From CAYZSU01 sp964480565 (lineage in GTDB: Bacteria; UBA10199; 2-02-FULL-44-16; JAAZCA01): 25,759 nt of DNA. The DNA lies in NCBI GenBank assembly GCA_964480565.1, contig CAYZSU010000030.1, positions 1 through 25,759 on the forward strand, given 5' to 3'. The notes under the pieces are model-generated. The model made no database searches. It saw nothing but the letters and a program-made list of their open reading frames with translations, and was not told the origin of the DNA. Shown in pieces: positions 25,704-25,759 of this stretch. A program made the position numbers and the translations under genes. Every line of letters begins with the position of its first letter. Position 1 is the first letter of the stretch.

Positions 25704-25716
25704 GGTGCCAGGCACC
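25704..25716. repeat. GTGCCAGGCAC palindrome, copy 3
   Basis: GGTGCCAGGCACC is a perfect palindrome around a central A, 12 bases after the end of element copy D. The remaining bases to the window end show no gene. Confidence 0.55.
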
Positions 25717-25759
25717 AAATAGAGAATCCTATTCCATGCTGATTTATTCATTGCCACAA

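Overview
The window is AT-rich chromosomal DNA from a free-standing bacterial genome. The best guess is a low-GC member of the former Deltaproteobacteria (Myxococcota/Bradymonadota side). Three features support this: a secreted protein ending in a MYXO-CTERM-like tail (Cys, hydrophobic helix, Arg-Arg), a Hanks-type Ser/Thr kinase with a membrane anchor and a PEGA-like C-terminus, and a Tad pilus operon with a good sigma-54 promoter. This assignment is an inference from families; no rRNA or tRNA gene is present to fix it.

Layout. Minus strand, 38-3259: a very large lipoprotein with a PHP metallohydrolase domain. Minus strand, 13741 down to 3430: one long Tad (Flp) pilus operon, read as flp pilin, TadE-like, TadG-like, a second TadE-like gene with an odd N-terminus, cpaB/rcpC, cpaC/rcpA secretin, a tadZ-tadA-like fusion, tadB, tadC, three unrecognised genes and a DUF192-like gene. 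Most junctions overlap by a few bases. No prepilin peptidase (TadV) and no separate TadZ is seen. Minus strand, 14000-15247: rho, with its own intrinsic terminator just before the pilus promoter. Minus strand, 15717-17495: the Ser/Thr kinase. Plus strand, 17703-20419: a small operon of an interrupted small gene, a nucleotidyltransferase-like hypothetical, an M20 dipeptidase and a small exported protein. Then come the MYXO-CTERM-like secreted protein (minus, 20431-21954), a lytic transglycosylase (plus), ApbE FMN transferase (minus) and the two subunits of a 3-oxoacid CoA-transferase (minus).

The most unusual signal is a dispersed palindromic element with four recognisable copies (about 12216-12294, 15564-15716, 20431-20469, 25348-25692). 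Its ends are inverted repeats resembling TGGGAGTG...CAAAACGCC. Two copies lie inside reading frames: one supplies the start codon and first ~27 residues of a Tad pseudopilin-like protein, the other supplies the last 12 residues and stop codon of the MYXO-CTERM-like protein. Both read the element in the same frame and give the peptide RRWAF. A third copy abuts the kinase stop codon exactly. This looks like a coding-compatible miniature element, comparable in behaviour to Rickettsia palindromic elements.

Other points of interest are a degenerate ParA/MinD-like domain fused to the TadA ATPase, a sigma-54 promoter with an upstream inverted repeat driving the pilus operon, and a small gene with the strongest ribosome binding site in the window but a TAA at codon 7.
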